A DNA stretch of 64,000 bases from Halorubrum hochsteinianum (GCF_023702125.1 NZ_CP098415.1:372001-436000), one strand, 5' to 3'. Counted from the stretch's first letter, positions 1-8,563 are shown. The notes: generated by a model from the sequence alone, not told the origin. Numbers and translations are program-made.

Positions 1-130
1 GCGGTCGCGGGGCGGGACTCGAAGGGGCAGCCGCGAGGCGGTCGTAGGCGATGTAAGCACCGCAGGAGCGAACGGAGTGAGCGACGAGGAGCGCAACGAG
101 CGTACGCCCGCCTCGCGGCTGGGGCTTCGG
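1..130 (+). repeat. Dispersed three-hairpin element, copy 1 (truncated by window edge)
   Basis: This is the 3' part of an element also found at 16456-16717 and 53335-53570. Arms 20-46 and 103-129 can pair over 27 nt. The helix is CGAAG/CTTCG, then a symmetric GGG/GGG internal loop, then CAGCCGCGAGGCGG/CCGCCTCGCGGCTG, then one mismatch (T42 x C107), then CGTA/TACG. The 56-nt apical part (47-102) is almost identical to that of copy 3. Degenerate repeats of the 3' arm follow at 181-196 and 232-247. The function is unknown. Copy 1 lies beyond the 3' end of the permease gene encoded on the other strand. Confidence 0.85.
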
Positions 131-281
131 CCGTCTCTGTCACAAAGTTGCTCCCGACAAAAACAGGCACGTACAGCCGAGCGGCTAGGGCTTCGGTCGT
201 CTCAGTCACACCGTCAGTTTCGTCGTAGCAAGCGGCTGGGGCTTCGACCGAGTGTAGCGCCGCGTCTCGAAACCGATCCGG

Positions 282-1385
282 TCAGAACTCGTCGAGCCGT
301 CGCTGCCCGTCCGGGATCTCGGGGCCGGGGTCCGGCTCCACGCCGAGCAGGCGCAACAGCGCGGTGTCCGCGAACGTCAGCGCCAACACGAGGATGATCG
401 GCGCGAGGAACAGGCCGTGGAAGCCGAACACGACCGGCCCGAAGATGTACGCGAGCATGAGCAGGCCGACGTGGGTCGTCTCGCCGCTGAAGTACGGCCG
501 GAGGACGATGTCGGGGATGGTGTCGACGACGACGATCGCGACCGCGAGGAACCCGGCGACGTACGCGAGCAGCGCGACCTCGCCGTCGAGCGCGACCGGG
601 ATCGACATCGCCGCCGCGATCGGGACGTAGACGATCTTCATCCCGATCACGGGGATGAGGCTTGCGACCCCCGTGAGCGCGCCGGCCAGCGTCGGGTACG
701 GGATCTCGACCGCCGCCGGCGCGGCCGCGTTGTACCCGAGGTAGGTGACGACCGCGATGATCGAGATGGCGATGACGTTGAGGAGGTTCCCGTACAGCAC
801 CGCCTCCAGCTCGTCGTCCGCCGTTTCGAGGTACTCGCGGACGATCGCGTCGTCGTCGAAGGTGAGCAGCCAGTCGTGGAACTTCGAGCCGTCGATGAGC
901 AGGTAGTACGTGACGACGACGGTGATGAGCAGGTTCAGAGCGAGCCCGGAGGCCGTGCTCGCCAACAGCGACGCCTGTTCGGAGACGAGGTCGATGAGGG
1001 GGTCGAACTGCCCCGACCGGTACGCTGAGATTAGCTCGTCCATCGTCGGGTTCGACAGCTCCGCGAGGTCACCGATCACCGAGTCCTCCGCGCCGATGGT
1101 ATCGGCCACCGGGTACTCGTCGATGAACTGCCGCGCTTCGAGAATGAGCAACACCAGCGTGTAGCTCACCAGCCCGATGAGCGGCACGCCGATGACCGAC
1201 AGCGACACCACCGCGCGGACCCGGGGCGGCAGCCGGAAGCGTTCGATCCGGTGGTAGAAGCGCCGCGTCGAGTAGTAGAGGAAGACGGCGACGGTGAGCG
1301 GGGCGACGAACCGGTAGGCCACGAAGCCGGCGACGAGCGCGACCGCGAGGCCGAAGAGGGCGACGACGAACCGCTTTTCCTCCAT
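282..1385 (-). CDS. AI-2E family (PerM/TqsA-type) membrane transporter
   Basis: A 367-aa polytopic membrane protein. There are two hydrophobic segments near the N-terminus, a soluble middle part of about 100 residues, then several C-terminal membrane segments. These include a Gly/Pro-rich stretch around GALTGVASLIPVIG that is typical of the AI-2E/PerM family (PF01594). Members are secondary transporters of small molecules; the substrate here cannot be read from the sequence. The start is set at the ATG giving MEEKRF, because the upstream alternative adds a basic segment unlike haloarchaeal protein. The tail is acidic and soluble. It is divergent from the NYN-domain gene and lies next to hairpin-element copy 1. 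Confidence 0.85.
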   Translation of the reverse strand: MEEKRFVVALFGLAVALVAGFVAYRFVAPLTVAVFLYYSTRRFYHRIERFRLPPRVRAVVSLSVIGVPLIGLVSYTLVLLILEARQFIDEYPVADTIGAEDSVIGDLAELSNPTMDELISAYRSGQFDPLIDLVSEQASLLASTASGLALNLLITVVVTYYLLIDGSKFHDWLLTFDDDAIVREYLETADDELEAVLYGNLLNVIAISIIAVVTYLGYNAAAPAAVEIPYPTLAGALTGVASLIPVIGMKIVYVPIAAAMSIPVALDGEVALLAYVAGFLAVAIVVVDTIPDIVLRPYFSGETTHVGLLMLAYIFGPVVFGFHGLFLAPIILVLALTFADTALLRLLGVEPDPGPEIPDGQRRLDEF

Positions 1386-1502
1386 GGGCCACGGTCGCCA
1401 GCGCCCGACATAAACCATGGTGGTCGGTTCGGGGACCGCGGGACCGAGCGCGCCGTCGCGGCGATCCCAAAGCCCCTAACGGCGGGGAGTGAAGGGGGAC
1501 GC

Positions 1503-2000
1503 ATGAGCGACATTCACCCGGACCAGCGCGTCGCGGTGCTGGCGGACTCGCAGAACCTGTACCACTCGGCACAGAGCGTTTACTCCCGTAAAATCGACTA
1601 CTCCGGCCTGCTCGAAGGGGCCGTCGCCGACCGGTCGCTCGTCCGCGCCATCGCGTACGTGATCCGCGCCGACTCCCCGGAGGAGGAGAGCTTCTTCGAG
1701 GCGCTCCGCGACATCGGCTTCGAGACGAAGATCAAGGAGATCAAGACGTTCGCCGACGGCTCGAAGAAGGCCGACTGGGACCTCGGGATGAGCCTCGACG
1801 CCGTCTCCTTGGCGAGCCACGTCGACACCGTCGTCCTCTGTACCGGCGACGGGGACTTCGCGCGGCTCTGCTCGCACCTCCGCCACGAGGGCGTCCGCGT
1901 CGAGGCGATGGGGTTCGGCAACTCCGCCGCCGACGAGCTGATCGAGGCTGCCGACGACTTCGTCGACCTCACCGAGGACGAGGAGACGTTCCTGCTGTAA
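1503..2000 (+). CDS. NYN domain (LabA/DUF88-like) protein
   Basis: A 165-aa protein. It has the PIN-like NYN fold signature: an N-terminal strand ending in Asp (VAVLADSQNLY, D15), a central WDLGMSLDA segment, and the acidic TGDGDF motif before the C-terminal helix. NYN proteins are Mg-dependent RNase-like enzymes, and archaeal members are generally assumed to act on RNA. The ATG at 1503 was preferred to an in-frame upstream start because homology-like sequence begins there. The last 20 bp, including the stop, are imperfectly repeated directly after the gene (1981-2000 and 2001-2020, 17 of 20 identical). Target unknown. Confidence 0.85.
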   Translation: MSDIHPDQRVAVLADSQNLYHSAQSVYSRKIDYSGLLEGAVADRSLVRAIAYVIRADSPEEESFFEALRDIGFETKIKEIKTFADGSKKADWDLGMSLDAVSLASHVDTVVLCTGDGDFARLCSHLRHEGVRVEAMGFGNSAADELIEAADDFVDLTEDEETFLL

Positions 2001-2072
2001 CGGAGACGTTCCCGCTGTAGTCGGTCGCGCGCTCGGGGGATTTCGCCCCCCATCGACGCTACCTCCCGTCGA

Positions 2073-3341
2073 CTACTCGTCGCCGAGCAGCGCCGCAACC
2101 GCGTCCGCGACCGTCGCCGCGGCCGCCTCCACCTCTCGCACCCGGACGTACTCCCGCTCCGCGTGCGCGACCGCCCCGGAATCGTCCGCGAGGTCGCCGG
2201 GACCGAACACGACCGTCGGGGCGGGCGCGAAGTACGACGCCTCAGTGGCCGCGCCGAACGGGCGAGCGTCGCCGCCGCGGTCGGCGGGAAGGCCGACCGC
2301 GTCGACCGCGTTCCGCGCCCCGGCGGCGACCGCCTCGACGAGTTCGTGGTCCGGGTCCGTCGCGAACGCCGCCAGGAACGGCGACTCGCGGTCGGTGAGC
2401 GCGACGGCGGCGTCGACGCCGTCGCGGTCGCCGGCGGCGTCGGCGAGCGACTCCCGGACCGCCTCCGCGAGCGACGACCGGAACCCCTCGGCGCTCTCCG
2501 GTGGGACGCTCCGCCGGTCGACCGTGATCGCACAGTCCGCCGGGACCTGATTCGTCGCCGTTCCCCCCTCGACGACCGTGGGCGTGAGCTTCGGCGGGCC
2601 GAGCTGCGGGTGTGCGTCGGCCCCGTCGTCGAACGTCCGGACCGCGGCGAGCGCGTCCTCCGCGGCCGCGACCGCGTTCGCGCCGGCGAACTCCGCGGCG
2701 TGCGCGGCGGTCCCCGACAGCTCGACTGTCGCCTGAAACCGCCCCTTCGCGGCGGTACACGCGTCGAGTCCGGTCGGCTCTCCGACTAAGAACAGGTCGC
2801 CGTCGAGCCGGTCGTCGGTCCCCGGGAGCCGCCCGGTCAGCGCCGCCGCGCCGAGCGACAGCGCCTCCTCGTCGGGCGTGAGCGCGAGCGTGAGGCGGCC
2901 GCGTTCGGGCTCGGCGGCAAGGAATCCGGACAGGAGCGCCGCGAGGGGCCCCTTCGCGTCGCAGGCCCCGCGTCCGCGGATCACGTCCGCCGCGCCCGGT
3001 TCGTCCGACGCGTCCGACTCGCTCGGCGCGGCCCCACCGCGCTCGTCGGCGCGCGCCTCTCCCCGCTCGAACGGGACGTGCGGGGCCACCGTGTCGAGGT
3101 GCGTGTTCAACACGAGATGCGGACCGGCCTCGGGGGCCGGCGACCGCTTCTCCGCGAGGACGCAGCCGTCCGCGACGACCTCGGGGTCGGCGTCGCGGCG
3201 GTCGAGCGTCTCGACGACGAAATCGCGCATCTCCTCGACCGACTCGTGGGAGGGGATCCGAACCGCGTCTTCGAGGAACGAGACCGGGTCAAATTCGGGC
3301 CCGATGTCCGAGTCGAAGTCGGAACCGCTCTCCCCGCTCAT
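2073..3341 (-). CDS. dapE: M20 family hydrolase, probable succinyl-diaminopimelate desuccinylase (DapE-like)
   Basis: A 422-aa zinc-dependent M20 peptidase-family protein. Metal-site motifs are visible: NTHLDTV with a His ligand, RGACDAKG with the bridging Asp, TPDEEAL with the general-base and metal Glu, and VGEPTG. A dimerisation-domain insertion follows. As the last gene of the dap operon it most likely removes succinate from N-succinyl-LL-diaminopimelate. Its ATG overlaps the dapF stop in an ATGA, so translation is probably coupled. The N-terminus and the loop around residues 97-115 are Asp/Glu/Ser-rich, as is usual in halophiles. M20 enzymes are hard to tell apart, so the substrate rests on context. 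Confidence 0.82.
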   Translation of the reverse strand: MSGESGSDFDSDIGPEFDPVSFLEDAVRIPSHESVEEMRDFVVETLDRRDADPEVVADGCVLAEKRSPAPEAGPHLVLNTHLDTVAPHVPFERGEARADERGGAAPSESDASDEPGAADVIRGRGACDAKGPLAALLSGFLAAEPERGRLTLALTPDEEALSLGAAALTGRLPGTDDRLDGDLFLVGEPTGLDACTAAKGRFQATVELSGTAAHAAEFAGANAVAAAEDALAAVRTFDDGADAHPQLGPPKLTPTVVEGGTATNQVPADCAITVDRRSVPPESAEGFRSSLAEAVRESLADAAGDRDGVDAAVALTDRESPFLAAFATDPDHELVEAVAAGARNAVDAVGLPADRGGDARPFGAATEASYFAPAPTVVFGPGDLADDSGAVAHAEREYVRVREVEAAAATVADAVAALLGDE

Positions 3342-4288
3342 CGCGGATCGGCCGGGAGCGTCCCCGAGAACTCGTGGGCGACCGGCCCGGTGAGGGTCGC
3401 GTGGCCCGCGTCGGGGACGGTGATCTCCAGTTCCCCGCCCGGCGGGCGGCTCACCGCGGCGTCGCCGTCGATCAGCCCGAGCCGGCGGGCGGCCGCGACG
3501 ACCGCGACCGCGCCGGTGCCACAGGAGCGCGTCTCGCCCTCGACGCCGCGCTCGAAGGTGCGCTGGTCGAGGACCGCGGCCCCGTCGCCGCTCCCGTCGT
3601 CGACGACGGCGGCGAGGTTCACGTTCGCGCCCTCCGGGAAGACGTCGGCGCGCCGGACCGGCGGCGCGACCGCGTCGAGGTCGACCGCGCCGATCCCCTC
3701 GGGGTCGTCGCGGCCGCCGTCGACGAACGCGACCGCGTGCGGGACGCCGGTGTTGACGGCGGTGACGGTCAGTCCCGCGACCGGTTCGTCGACCAGCGGC
3801 TCGTCCGCGAGCGCGCCCTCGCGAGCGACCGGGACGCGGCGCGGGTCGAACGTCGGTTCGCCCATCTCGATGGTGGCCGCGGTTCCGTCGGCGGTCACCG
3901 TCGCGCGCCGGGTGCCGGCCTGCGTGTCGATCATGAACTCGCGGTCGCCCGTCCGGTCGTGGGCCCACCGCGCGACGACGCGGGCCCCGTTGCCGCACAT
4001 CGTCGCGGTCGAGCCGTCCGGCTGGACCAGCGTCATCACGACGCGCGTCGGGTCGAACCGCTCCTCGATGCTGAGGAAGAGGACGCCGTCGGCACCGCGC
4101 CGCCCGGCGTCGTCCTCGTCGCCCTCGCTCCCGGTCTCGAAGTCCGCACCGTCGACGCCCGTCTCGCGGTCGCAGTGCGCGCGAGCGAACGCCGCGCGGT
4201 CGCCGACGTCCTCGGCGGCCGCGTCGACCACGAGGAAGTCGTTGCCCGTGCCGTGGTACTTCTCGAACGGGACGGCGTGGACGCTCAT
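3338..4288 (-). CDS. dapF: Diaminopimelate epimerase
   Basis: A 316-aa cofactor-independent epimerase converting LL- to meso-diaminopimelate. Both catalytic cysteines are in their family motifs: C98 in MCGNGAR and C256 in SCGTGA. The N-terminal KYHGTGNDF signature is present. An acidic insertion of about 20 residues around 48-67 is a halophile-type addition. The gene overlaps its neighbours by 4 nt on both sides (ATGA), between lysA upstream and dapE downstream. The function follows directly from the motifs and the operon. Confidence 0.95.
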   Translation of the reverse strand: MSVHAVPFEKYHGTGNDFLVVDAAAEDVGDRAAFARAHCDRETGVDGADFETGSEGDEDDAGRRGADGVLFLSIEERFDPTRVVMTLVQPDGSTATMCGNGARVVARWAHDRTGDREFMIDTQAGTRRATVTADGTAATIEMGEPTFDPRRVPVAREGALADEPLVDEPVAGLTVTAVNTGVPHAVAFVDGGRDDPEGIGAVDLDAVAPPVRRADVFPEGANVNLAAVVDDGSGDGAAVLDQRTFERGVEGETRSCGTGAVAVVAAARRLGLIDGDAAVSRPPGGELEITVPDAGHATLTGPVAHEFSGTLPADPR

Positions 4289-5700
4289 CGCTCCGCCCCC
4301 GGTCCGTCGCGGTCGGTGGTCGCCGGTCCGTCGCGGTCGGTGGTCGCCGGTCCGTCGCGGTCGGTGGCCGCCTCCCGCTCGACGACCGTCAGGTCGCCGA
4401 GCGTCTCCCGGCGGCGGGCGGTCGTCGCGGTACCGTCGTCGAGCGCGACCTCCGCCGGCCGCGGTCGTGAGTTGTATTGGCTCGCCATCTCGTATCCGTA
4501 CGCGCCCGCGACCCCGACCGCGAGGAGGTCCCCCCGGACCGGGTCGGCGAGCGCTCGGTTCCTACAGAGCGCATCGCCGGTCTCACAGATAGGTCCGGCG
4601 ACCGTGACAGGGGTTGCCTCCCGCTCGGCGGGGGCGGGCGCGGCGGTCCCGTCTCCGCCCTCGCCCCCGTCGCGGTCTCGCCCGCCGCCGAGGTTGCGGA
4701 TCGGGTGGTACGCGTCGTACATCGCCGGCCGAAGGAGGTCCGTCATCCCGGCGTCGACGCCGACGACCGTCTCGTCGGGGGTCGGCTTCACGGTGTTCAC
4801 CCGCGTCAGCAGCACGCCGGCGTCGGCGACGACGTAGCGACCCGGCTCGACCGCGAGGTCGACGCCCGCGGGCAGCGGGGCGACCGCCTCGCGCGTCGCC
4901 TCGGCGACCGCCGACAGGTCGAGCGGCGGGGCGGCCTCCTCGTAGGGGACCCCGAAGCCGCCGCCGACGTCGACGTACTCCAGATCGATGGGGTCGGCGT
5001 CGCGGTCGCTGGGGTCGATCAGGTCCCGCGCCAGCTCGCCCATCCGCGCGACCAGTTCGCGGTGGCTGTCCAGCTGGTCGGGATCGATGCCGGAGCCGGC
5101 GTGCGCGTGGATCCCGACCACGTCGAACCGCTCGGCCGCCTCCCGGGCGACCGCCGCGGCGCGGTCGTGCGGGACCCCGAACTTCGCGGCCCCGCCGGTG
5201 GTGACCTTCTCGTGGTGGCCCGCGCCGACGCCGGGGTTCACCCGGACGCAGACCCGGCCGTCGTACCCGCGCTCGGCGAGGCGGTCGAGGGTGTCGACCG
5301 CGCCGGCGGTGACCGTCAGGTCGGGGTTCGCCTCGGCGACCTCGGCGACGTAGTCGAGGTCGCGGGCGGGCGGGTTGACCGCGGTGTAGTGGAGCCGAGA
5401 GCCGTCGAAGCCGGCCGCGAGCGCGCGGTCGACCTCGCCCGCCGAGGCGCACTCCGCGTCGAGTCCGGCGTCGCGGACCGCTTCGAGCACGGCCCGGCCG
5501 GTGTGGGCCTTGACCGCGTACCGCACGTCGGCGTCCGGGAACGCCGCGAGCAGGCGCTCGCAGTTCTCGCGGACCCGGTCGAGGTCCTGTACGTAGAGGG
5601 GAGTTCCGTGTTCGGTCGCGAGGTCGCGCAGGCGGGCGGCGTCCCAGTCGCTCACGCGCCGGACCGGGGGGTTCTCTCCGACCGGTTCGGTCCCGCTCAT
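4285..5700 (-). CDS. lysA: Diaminopimelate decarboxylase
   Basis: A 471-aa PLP enzyme of fold type III that decarboxylates meso-diaminopimelate to L-lysine. K64 in YAVKAH is the Schiff-base lysine. HAHAGSGI, DVGGGFGVPY, EPGRYVV and the CETGD motif that supplies the active-site Cys are all present. The C-terminus ends in an eight-residue unit (TDRDGPAT) repeated about three times, encoded by the 24-bp tandem repeat at 4301-4372. That tail lies outside the catalytic fold. The start is the ATG overlapping the dapD stop. The gene sits unusually in the middle of the operon, before dapF and dapE. Confidence 0.95.
   Translation of the reverse strand: MSGTEPVGENPPVRRVSDWDAARLRDLATEHGTPLYVQDLDRVRENCERLLAAFPDADVRYAVKAHTGRAVLEAVRDAGLDAECASAGEVDRALAAGFDGSRLHYTAVNPPARDLDYVAEVAEANPDLTVTAGAVDTLDRLAERGYDGRVCVRVNPGVGAGHHEKVTTGGAAKFGVPHDRAAAVAREAAERFDVVGIHAHAGSGIDPDQLDSHRELVARMGELARDLIDPSDRDADPIDLEYVDVGGGFGVPYEEAAPPLDLSAVAEATREAVAPLPAGVDLAVEPGRYVVADAGVLLTRVNTVKPTPDETVVGVDAGMTDLLRPAMYDAYHPIRNLGGGRDRDGGEGGDGTAAPAPAEREATPVTVAGPICETGDALCRNRALADPVRGDLLAVGVAGAYGYEMASQYNSRPRPAEVALDDGTATTARRRETLGDLTVVEREAATDRDGPATTDRDGPATTDRDGPGAER
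4301..4372. repeat. 24-bp tandem repeat, 3 copies, at the 3' end of lysA
   Basis: Units at 4301-4324, 4325-4348 and 4349-4372. The first two are identical and the third differs by one base. The period is a multiple of three, so the repeat keeps the lysA frame and adds a low-complexity acidic tail. Confidence 0.95.
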
Positions 5701-6536
5701 TCGCGGAGCGCGTCCTCCCGTCGCGTCGCCTCCAGCGTCTCCTCCTCGACGTGGGTCGCGACGACCGCGGGCTTGTACGCGCCGCCCTCGAAGAGGTCGT
5801 GGTCGCCGACGGACGACTCCACCATCCGCGTGAACGCCCGGCGGTCGGCCGGGAGGTGACCGTAGATCACTTCCTCTTCGACGAGGTCGTAGACGGGGAT
5901 CCGGGGAGTCAGCAGGGTGTTCTCTCCCACGATCGAATTCTCGCCGACGCGGAACCCCGAGGTGACCCGACAGCCCGCGCCCAGCGAGACGCCGTCCTCG
6001 ATCACGACCGGCGCGTCCTCGACCGGTTCGAGGACCCCGCCGATCAGCGTGTTCGCGCCGAGCTTCACGCTCTCGCCGAGCTGCGCGCAGGAGCCGACCG
6101 TGTCACAGGAGTCGACAAGGGTGCCGTCGCCGACGTACGCGCCCATGTTGACGAACGAGGGGCTCATCATGATACAGTCGCTCCCGAGGTACGCGCCGCG
6201 CCGGATCGTCGTGCCGTCGGGCGTGTTCCGCGTGCCGCGCTCGCCGAGGTCCGCGGTGTCGCGCAGCGGGAGCACGTCGTGGTAGGTGACGCCGCCGTAC
6301 TCGCGCGCCTCCGTCTCGCGCAGACCGAAGTTGAGCAGGATGCCCCGCTTGACCCACTCGTTGGCCTCCCACGAGGTCACGTCGTCGCCGGTCTTCTCGG
6401 CGGCGCGGACCTCGCCGGCCTCCAGGGCGGCGAGGAACTCGTCGATCACGGCCGCGTCCGCGTCGGTGGCGTCGGCGGCGGTCAGCCCGTCCTGATAGCG
6501 GTTCCAGAGGTCGGATACGTCGGCTTCGAGGCTCAT
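5697..6536 (-). CDS. dapD: 2,3,4,5-tetrahydropyridine-2,6-dicarboxylate N-succinyltransferase
   Basis: A 279-aa protein. After an N-terminal helical part it carries left-handed beta-helix hexapeptide repeats (roughly residues 100-230: RRGAYLG, NMGAYVG, VSLGAG, NSIVGENT). It transfers succinate from succinyl-CoA to tetrahydrodipicolinate, marking the succinylase branch of lysine synthesis. The ATG at 6536 gives the expected length. A TATA-like box 25-34 nt upstream (6561-6570) suggests a separate internal promoter, unlike the ATGA-coupled genes around it. The gene overlaps lysA by 4 nt. Confidence 0.93.
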   Translation of the reverse strand: MSLEADVSDLWNRYQDGLTAADATDADAAVIDEFLAALEAGEVRAAEKTGDDVTSWEANEWVKRGILLNFGLRETEAREYGGVTYHDVLPLRDTADLGERGTRNTPDGTTIRRGAYLGSDCIMMSPSFVNMGAYVGDGTLVDSCDTVGSCAQLGESVKLGANTLIGGVLEPVEDAPVVIEDGVSLGAGCRVTSGFRVGENSIVGENTLLTPRIPVYDLVEEEVIYGHLPADRRAFTRMVESSVGDHDLFEGGAYKPAVVATHVEEETLEATRREDALRE

Positions 6537-6560
6537 TGGATGACGTTTAGATGAGTGATG

Positions 6561-6570
6561 GTATTTATTC
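6561..6570 (-). promoter_or_regulatory. TATA-like box for dapD
   Basis: The minus strand reads GAATAAATAC, 25-34 nt before the dapD ATG, in the only real gap (53 bp) inside the dap operon. It predicts a leaderless or very short-leader transcript for dapD-lysA-dapF-dapE. Confidence 0.55.
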
Positions 6571-6589
6571 GTCGATGTCCGTATGCGTG

Positions 6590-7378
6590 TCAGGCATCTC
6601 CGTCCGCGTCCAGCACCTCGCCGAACCCGTACCAGCCCGGGTCGCGGCCGGCGAGCCACGCGGCGGCGTCGAGCGCGCCCTCGGCGAACACGCCGCGGTC
6701 GCCGGCGCGGTGGGTCAGTTCGAGCGTCTCGCGGTTCCCGGCCAGCAGGACCTCGTGTTCGCCGGTCACGTCGCCCGCGCGCCGGGCGTGGACGCCGACC
6801 TCGCCCGGACTCCGGGGGGCGTCGCCCTCGCGGCCGTGGACGCGCTCGTCGAGGTCCCCGCGCACGTCCTCCACGTCGCCGAGGATCGATTTCGCGGTGC
6901 CGGAGGGGGCGTCCCGCTTCCCGTTGTGGTGGGTCTCCGTCAGCTCCACGTCGTAGCCGGGCAGCGCCGCGGCCGCCTCCCGGACCGCCCGGCGGAGCGC
7001 GGCCACGCCGCGGGCGAAGTTCGACGCCTTGAGCACCGGGACCGCGTCGCTCGCGGCCCGCAGCGAGTCGAGCTGCGCGTCGGCGAAGCCGGTCGTCCCC
7101 GTCACGAGCGGGACGCCCGCGTCGGCGCAGGCCTCGGCGTACGCGACCGCCGAGGCCGGGCCGGTGAAGTCGACGAGGACATCCGGCTCCTCGCTGGCGA
7201 GCAGGTCGTCGAGGTCGTCGGCGGGCTCGACCGCGACCCCCGCGACCGGGTCGACCGGGCTGCGGTTGACCGCGAACGCGACCGCGACGCCCTCGCGGTC
7301 GGCGGCGGCGGAGAGCACCTCGCGGCCCATGCGGCCGCCCGCGCCGGTGACGGCGACGGAGAGGGGGTCGGCGCTCAT
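6590..7378 (-). CDS. dapB: 4-hydroxy-tetrahydrodipicolinate reductase
   Basis: A 262-aa NAD(P)H-dependent reductase acting on the DapA product. The dinucleotide-binding motif GAGGRMGR is at residues 12-19. VDFTGP and GTTGF line the cofactor pocket. The ETHHNGKRDAPSGTA motif carries the catalytic His and Lys. The ATG overlaps the dapA stop (ATGA). The short C-terminus ends in acidic residues. Confidence 0.95.
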   Translation of the reverse strand: MSADPLSVAVTGAGGRMGREVLSAAADREGVAVAFAVNRSPVDPVAGVAVEPADDLDDLLASEEPDVLVDFTGPASAVAYAEACADAGVPLVTGTTGFADAQLDSLRAASDAVPVLKASNFARGVAALRRAVREAAAALPGYDVELTETHHNGKRDAPSGTAKSILGDVEDVRGDLDERVHGREGDAPRSPGEVGVHARRAGDVTGEHEVLLAGNRETLELTHRAGDRGVFAEGALDAAAWLAGRDPGWYGFGEVLDADGDA

Positions 7379-8373
7379 TCGGCACCCCGCGTCGCGGCCG
7401 TCAGGCGCTCCCGGTCGACGGACCCGGGCGCGCTCGCGTCGTACGCGGCCAGCAGTTCGCGGAGCGACTCGCGTCGGCCCTCGGAGAGCCGAGAGAGCGG
7501 CGGGCGGACGTGCGGACCGCCGCGCCCGCGGAGGTACATCGCCTCCTTCACCGGGATCGGGTTCGTCTCGGCGAACAGCTCGCGGACGAGCGGCGACAGC
7601 TCGTGGTGGAGCGCCCGCGCGCGGTCGTAGTCGCCCGAGAGCGCCGCCCCGACCATCGCGCAGGTGCGCTCCGGCTCGACGTTGGCGACGACGCTTATCG
7701 TGCCCGCACCGCCGACGGAGAGGACCGGCAGCGTGAGCCCGTCGTCGCCCGACAGCACCGCGAACGCCTCGTCGCGGGTGCGCTCGATCACCTCGCTGAT
7801 GAGGTTCAGGTCGCCGGAAGCCGCCTTGTACCCCCGGATATTCGGATGTCCGGCCAGCTCGACGGTGACGTCGACCGGGATCGACTGGCCCGTGCGGCTC
7901 GGGACGTTGTACACGATCTGCGGGAGGTCGACCGCGTCGGCGATCGTCCGGTAGTGTTCGAGGAAGCCGGCCGGCTCGGGCTTGTTGTAGTACGGCGAGA
8001 TGAGGAGGAGCCCGTCAGCGCCCGCGTCGGCCGCGCGCTCGGACAGCGAGAGCGCCTCGGCGGTGTTGTTCGAGCCGGTCCCGGCGATCACGGGGATGTC
8101 GTCGACGGCGTCGCGGACCGTCTCGATCACCGCGACGTGTTCGTCGTGGGTCATCGTCGCCGACTCGCCGGTCGAGCCGACGGGGACGACCCCGTCGACG
8201 CCGGCGCGTTCGAGGTAGCGGGCGTTCTCCGCGAGCTGTTCGTGGTCGACCGCGTTCCCGTCGGTGAACGGGGTCGTCATCGCCGGGTAGACGCCCTCGA
8301 AGGGCGGGTCCGTCGGGTCGCTGTTCGTCTCGTCCTGCGTCGCGTAGGGTGTCGTGGTGGTCGTGTCTGTCAT
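7375..8373 (-). CDS. dapA: 4-hydroxy-tetrahydrodipicolinate synthase
   Basis: A 332-aa TIM-barrel aldolase condensing pyruvate with aspartate semialdehyde. Schiff-base Lys K183 is in GYKAAS and Y155 in VYNVPSRTG. GSTGES near residue 67 binds the substrate carboxylate. The start is placed at 8373, because a longer reading adds an Arg-rich stretch unlike halophilic protein. First gene of the dap operon. The best TATA box is about 190 nt upstream, leaving a leader of roughly 170 nt that contains a possible Lys-Lys peptide (8465-8539). The residues that would mediate lysine feedback cannot be judged by eye. Confidence 0.93.
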   Translation of the reverse strand: MTDTTTTTPYATQDETNSDPTDPPFEGVYPAMTTPFTDGNAVDHEQLAENARYLERAGVDGVVPVGSTGESATMTHDEHVAVIETVRDAVDDIPVIAGTGSNNTAEALSLSERAADAGADGLLLISPYYNKPEPAGFLEHYRTIADAVDLPQIVYNVPSRTGQSIPVDVTVELAGHPNIRGYKAASGDLNLISEVIERTRDEAFAVLSGDDGLTLPVLSVGGAGTISVVANVEPERTCAMVGAALSGDYDRARALHHELSPLVRELFAETNPIPVKEAMYLRGRGGPHVRPPLSRLSEGRRESLRELLAAYDASAPGSVDRERLTAATRGAE

Positions 8374-8464
8374 GGGTGCTGCCGCGAGTCCGGGTCGGTG
8401 AGCGGACCTGTGCGCGCGCCGAGGGTCGTCCGGGACGGGGTCGCCACTCCCGCCGGCGGACGGC

Positions 8465-8539
8465 TCACGCGCGTTTTTTCGAGAAGAGCCGCGTCGCTGG
8501 TGGCGTCGGCGAGCCGGGCGCGAACGCGGGTCGAGACAC
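8465..8539 (-). CDS. Possible 24-aa leader peptide with adjacent Lys codons upstream of dapA
   Basis: On the minus strand a GTG at 8537-8539 opens a 24-codon frame. Its last residues read FSKKRA, with two AAA codons, and it ends in TGA at 8465-8467. The GTG lies only a few nt from the start site expected from the TATA box at 8564-8571. The stop codon lies inside a possible stem (8398-8403 with 8463-8468) that encloses a second stem (8427-8432 with 8457-8462). A Lys-coding leader before a lysine operon resembles attenuation leaders, but the frame is short and the region is GC-rich, so chance is possible. Confidence 0.3.
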   Translation of the reverse strand: MSRPAFAPGSPTPPATRLFSKKRA

Positions 8540-8563
8540 ACCGACCTATCGAACGGTCTCGCG

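Noticed and set aside
7375-8541. An N-terminally extended DapA starting at a GTG near 8541
   Set aside because: The extension is Arg-rich and without family similarity, while the ATG at 8373 gives the normal DapA N-terminus.
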